Source: Ditylenchus dipsaci
Lineage: Eukaryota > Nematoda > Chromadorea > Rhabditida > Anguinidae
Length of the DNA stretch: 64,000 nucleotides
NCBI GenBank assembly: GCA_004194705.1
Contig: SADC01000181.1
Span: forward strand, 123,414-187,413
Direction of reading: 5' to 3'
The position numbers were made by a program, and so were the translations under genes. Position 1 is the stretch's first letter; each line of letters begins with the position of its first letter. Positions 63,306-64,000 of the stretch are shown here, piece by piece. The notes below the pieces were generated by a model. That model was given only the letters and a program-made list of their open reading frames with translations, searched no databases and was not told where the DNA came from.

Positions 63306-64000
63306 GTGGCTCCTCAAAAAACTCCAACCACATGCCTCGCAAGCCATGCGTTACAGTCAAGTTCAGGACGCAACATTCAAGAATTTTGGAGAGAGCTAGG
63401 TAGCAGTTGTCGTCCACCACATCATAGCCACGGAATATCTTCTCAGATTCAGAAGTGTCTTTTTACTAGTGGCGTATTGCAGTCGCCAGTCAGGAGCCGG
63501 AAGCAGAAATTGTACTTCTAGGTCCGTCTCGATATGGGCTGACTTGGATTCCCGTTTCGTCGTTTTTCTCAGGATATAAACTTGTAAAAGCATGAGATTG
63601 TAAGAGAAGTTAGACGAAAGAGCCAATAATAGCAATTATTTTATGATGGTTTAAAAGAAATTGAGGAACCTCGACGAAATTTCGGATTTATACTGAATTT
63701 AAATATTAAACATACTGTTTTTAAGTTTTTTTGTGAAACCTATTAATCTTTTTTGAAATTTTGTATAACCCATCAGTTAATTTTTGCTGTGGTTTTCAGG
63801 AACAGGAATGGGGTAGTGGTTCAAATGCCTTTACGTGTGTATTTTCATAGTAAACTCACTGGTTGGGAAATTTGTTAGGACAAGAACCCAACATGCCGGG
63901 ACCAAGTAAAAACGCCAAGCTGCTTCTTTCCTTGAAACAACGGGTATTGAGTTCCCACTCACGTGGGTCATTACTCCGATGATTTCATTGGCCTGTTTTT
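63306..64000 (-). pseudogene. secreted-protein gene, copy 3, broken and cut by the window end
   Basis: Exon 2 about 63310-63585 and part of exon 1 from about 63862 to beyond 64000. Several one-base indels break both exons. The intron is only about 280 bp because the Mutator-like element is absent, giving the empty target site. Confidence 0.65.

Overview
This is nuclear DNA from an animal, most likely an AT-rich invertebrate. Introns are GT-AG with recognisable acceptors. One complete gene is EMRE/SMDT1, a mitochondrial calcium-uniporter subunit found in animals. Pieces of an AIP1/WDR1 (UNC-78-like) actin regulator are present, along with a tRNA-headed SINE and dense DNA transposons of pogo/Tigger, Mutator-like, hAT and piggyBac-like types. 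There are no bacterial operons, rRNA genes or CRISPR arrays. The species cannot be fixed from sequence alone.

Genes. A seven-exon gene of unknown name (2240-5705, +) has all its splice phases in register and a weakly GNAT-like C-terminus. EMRE (13168-13960, +) is complete in two exons. A two-exon secreted protein of 174 residues (19164-21979, -) may have an NlpC/P60- or LRAT-like fold. A separate exon lies at 16-176. The rest of the coding signal is broken copies: EMRE exon pieces at 22.5-23.07, 30.5, 31.04, 36.18, 41.14 and 61.54 kb; AIP1 3-prime exons at 41.93-42.23, 46.43-46.52 and 52.18-52.64 kb; copies of the 2240-5705 gene at 38.6, 49.46-50.4 (inverted) and 60.47-61.07 kb; copies of the secreted gene at 55.6-57.75 and 63.3-64.0 kb. 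Shared flanks suggest an ancestral order: unknown gene, small secreted ORF, EMRE, then AIP1 in convergent orientation.

Transposons. From 6.68 to 13.15 kb one element sits inside another, in concentric layers. Its outer edge lies 10 bp before the EMRE start codon, and four inner layers have their own target-site duplications (TSDs). Many ends are made of short iterated words private to each element and matched between its two ends. Several of these have 9-bp TSDs and a shared outer skeleton (GGG..., then GACGTT- or GACACT-like). One carries a decayed Mutator-like transposase with a Ulp1/C48-like cysteine-protease end. A second group starts TACCGTATT, uses TA target sites and carries Tigger-type coding remnants. 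Two clear hAT insertions (8-bp TSDs), TTAA-flanked palindromes, and a foldback family with at least seven hairpin cores complete the picture.

Layout: 0-6.7 kb unknown gene and MITEs; 6.7-13.15 nested transposons; 13.17-14.25 EMRE; 14.25-19 word-array elements and MITEs; 19.1-22 secreted gene with two nested insertions; 22.4-32 EMRE fragments, Tigger remnant, foldbacks, minisatellite and SINE; 32-41 repeats and duplicated gene pieces; 41-46.1 AIP1 fragments and a 28-bp satellite element split by hAT; 46.4-54.8 inverted duplications, AIP1 and hAT; 54.8-64 repeat of the 18-22 and 4-5 kb blocks. Copies often differ by single-base indels, most of all after about 58 kb, so some broken frames there may be consensus errors.
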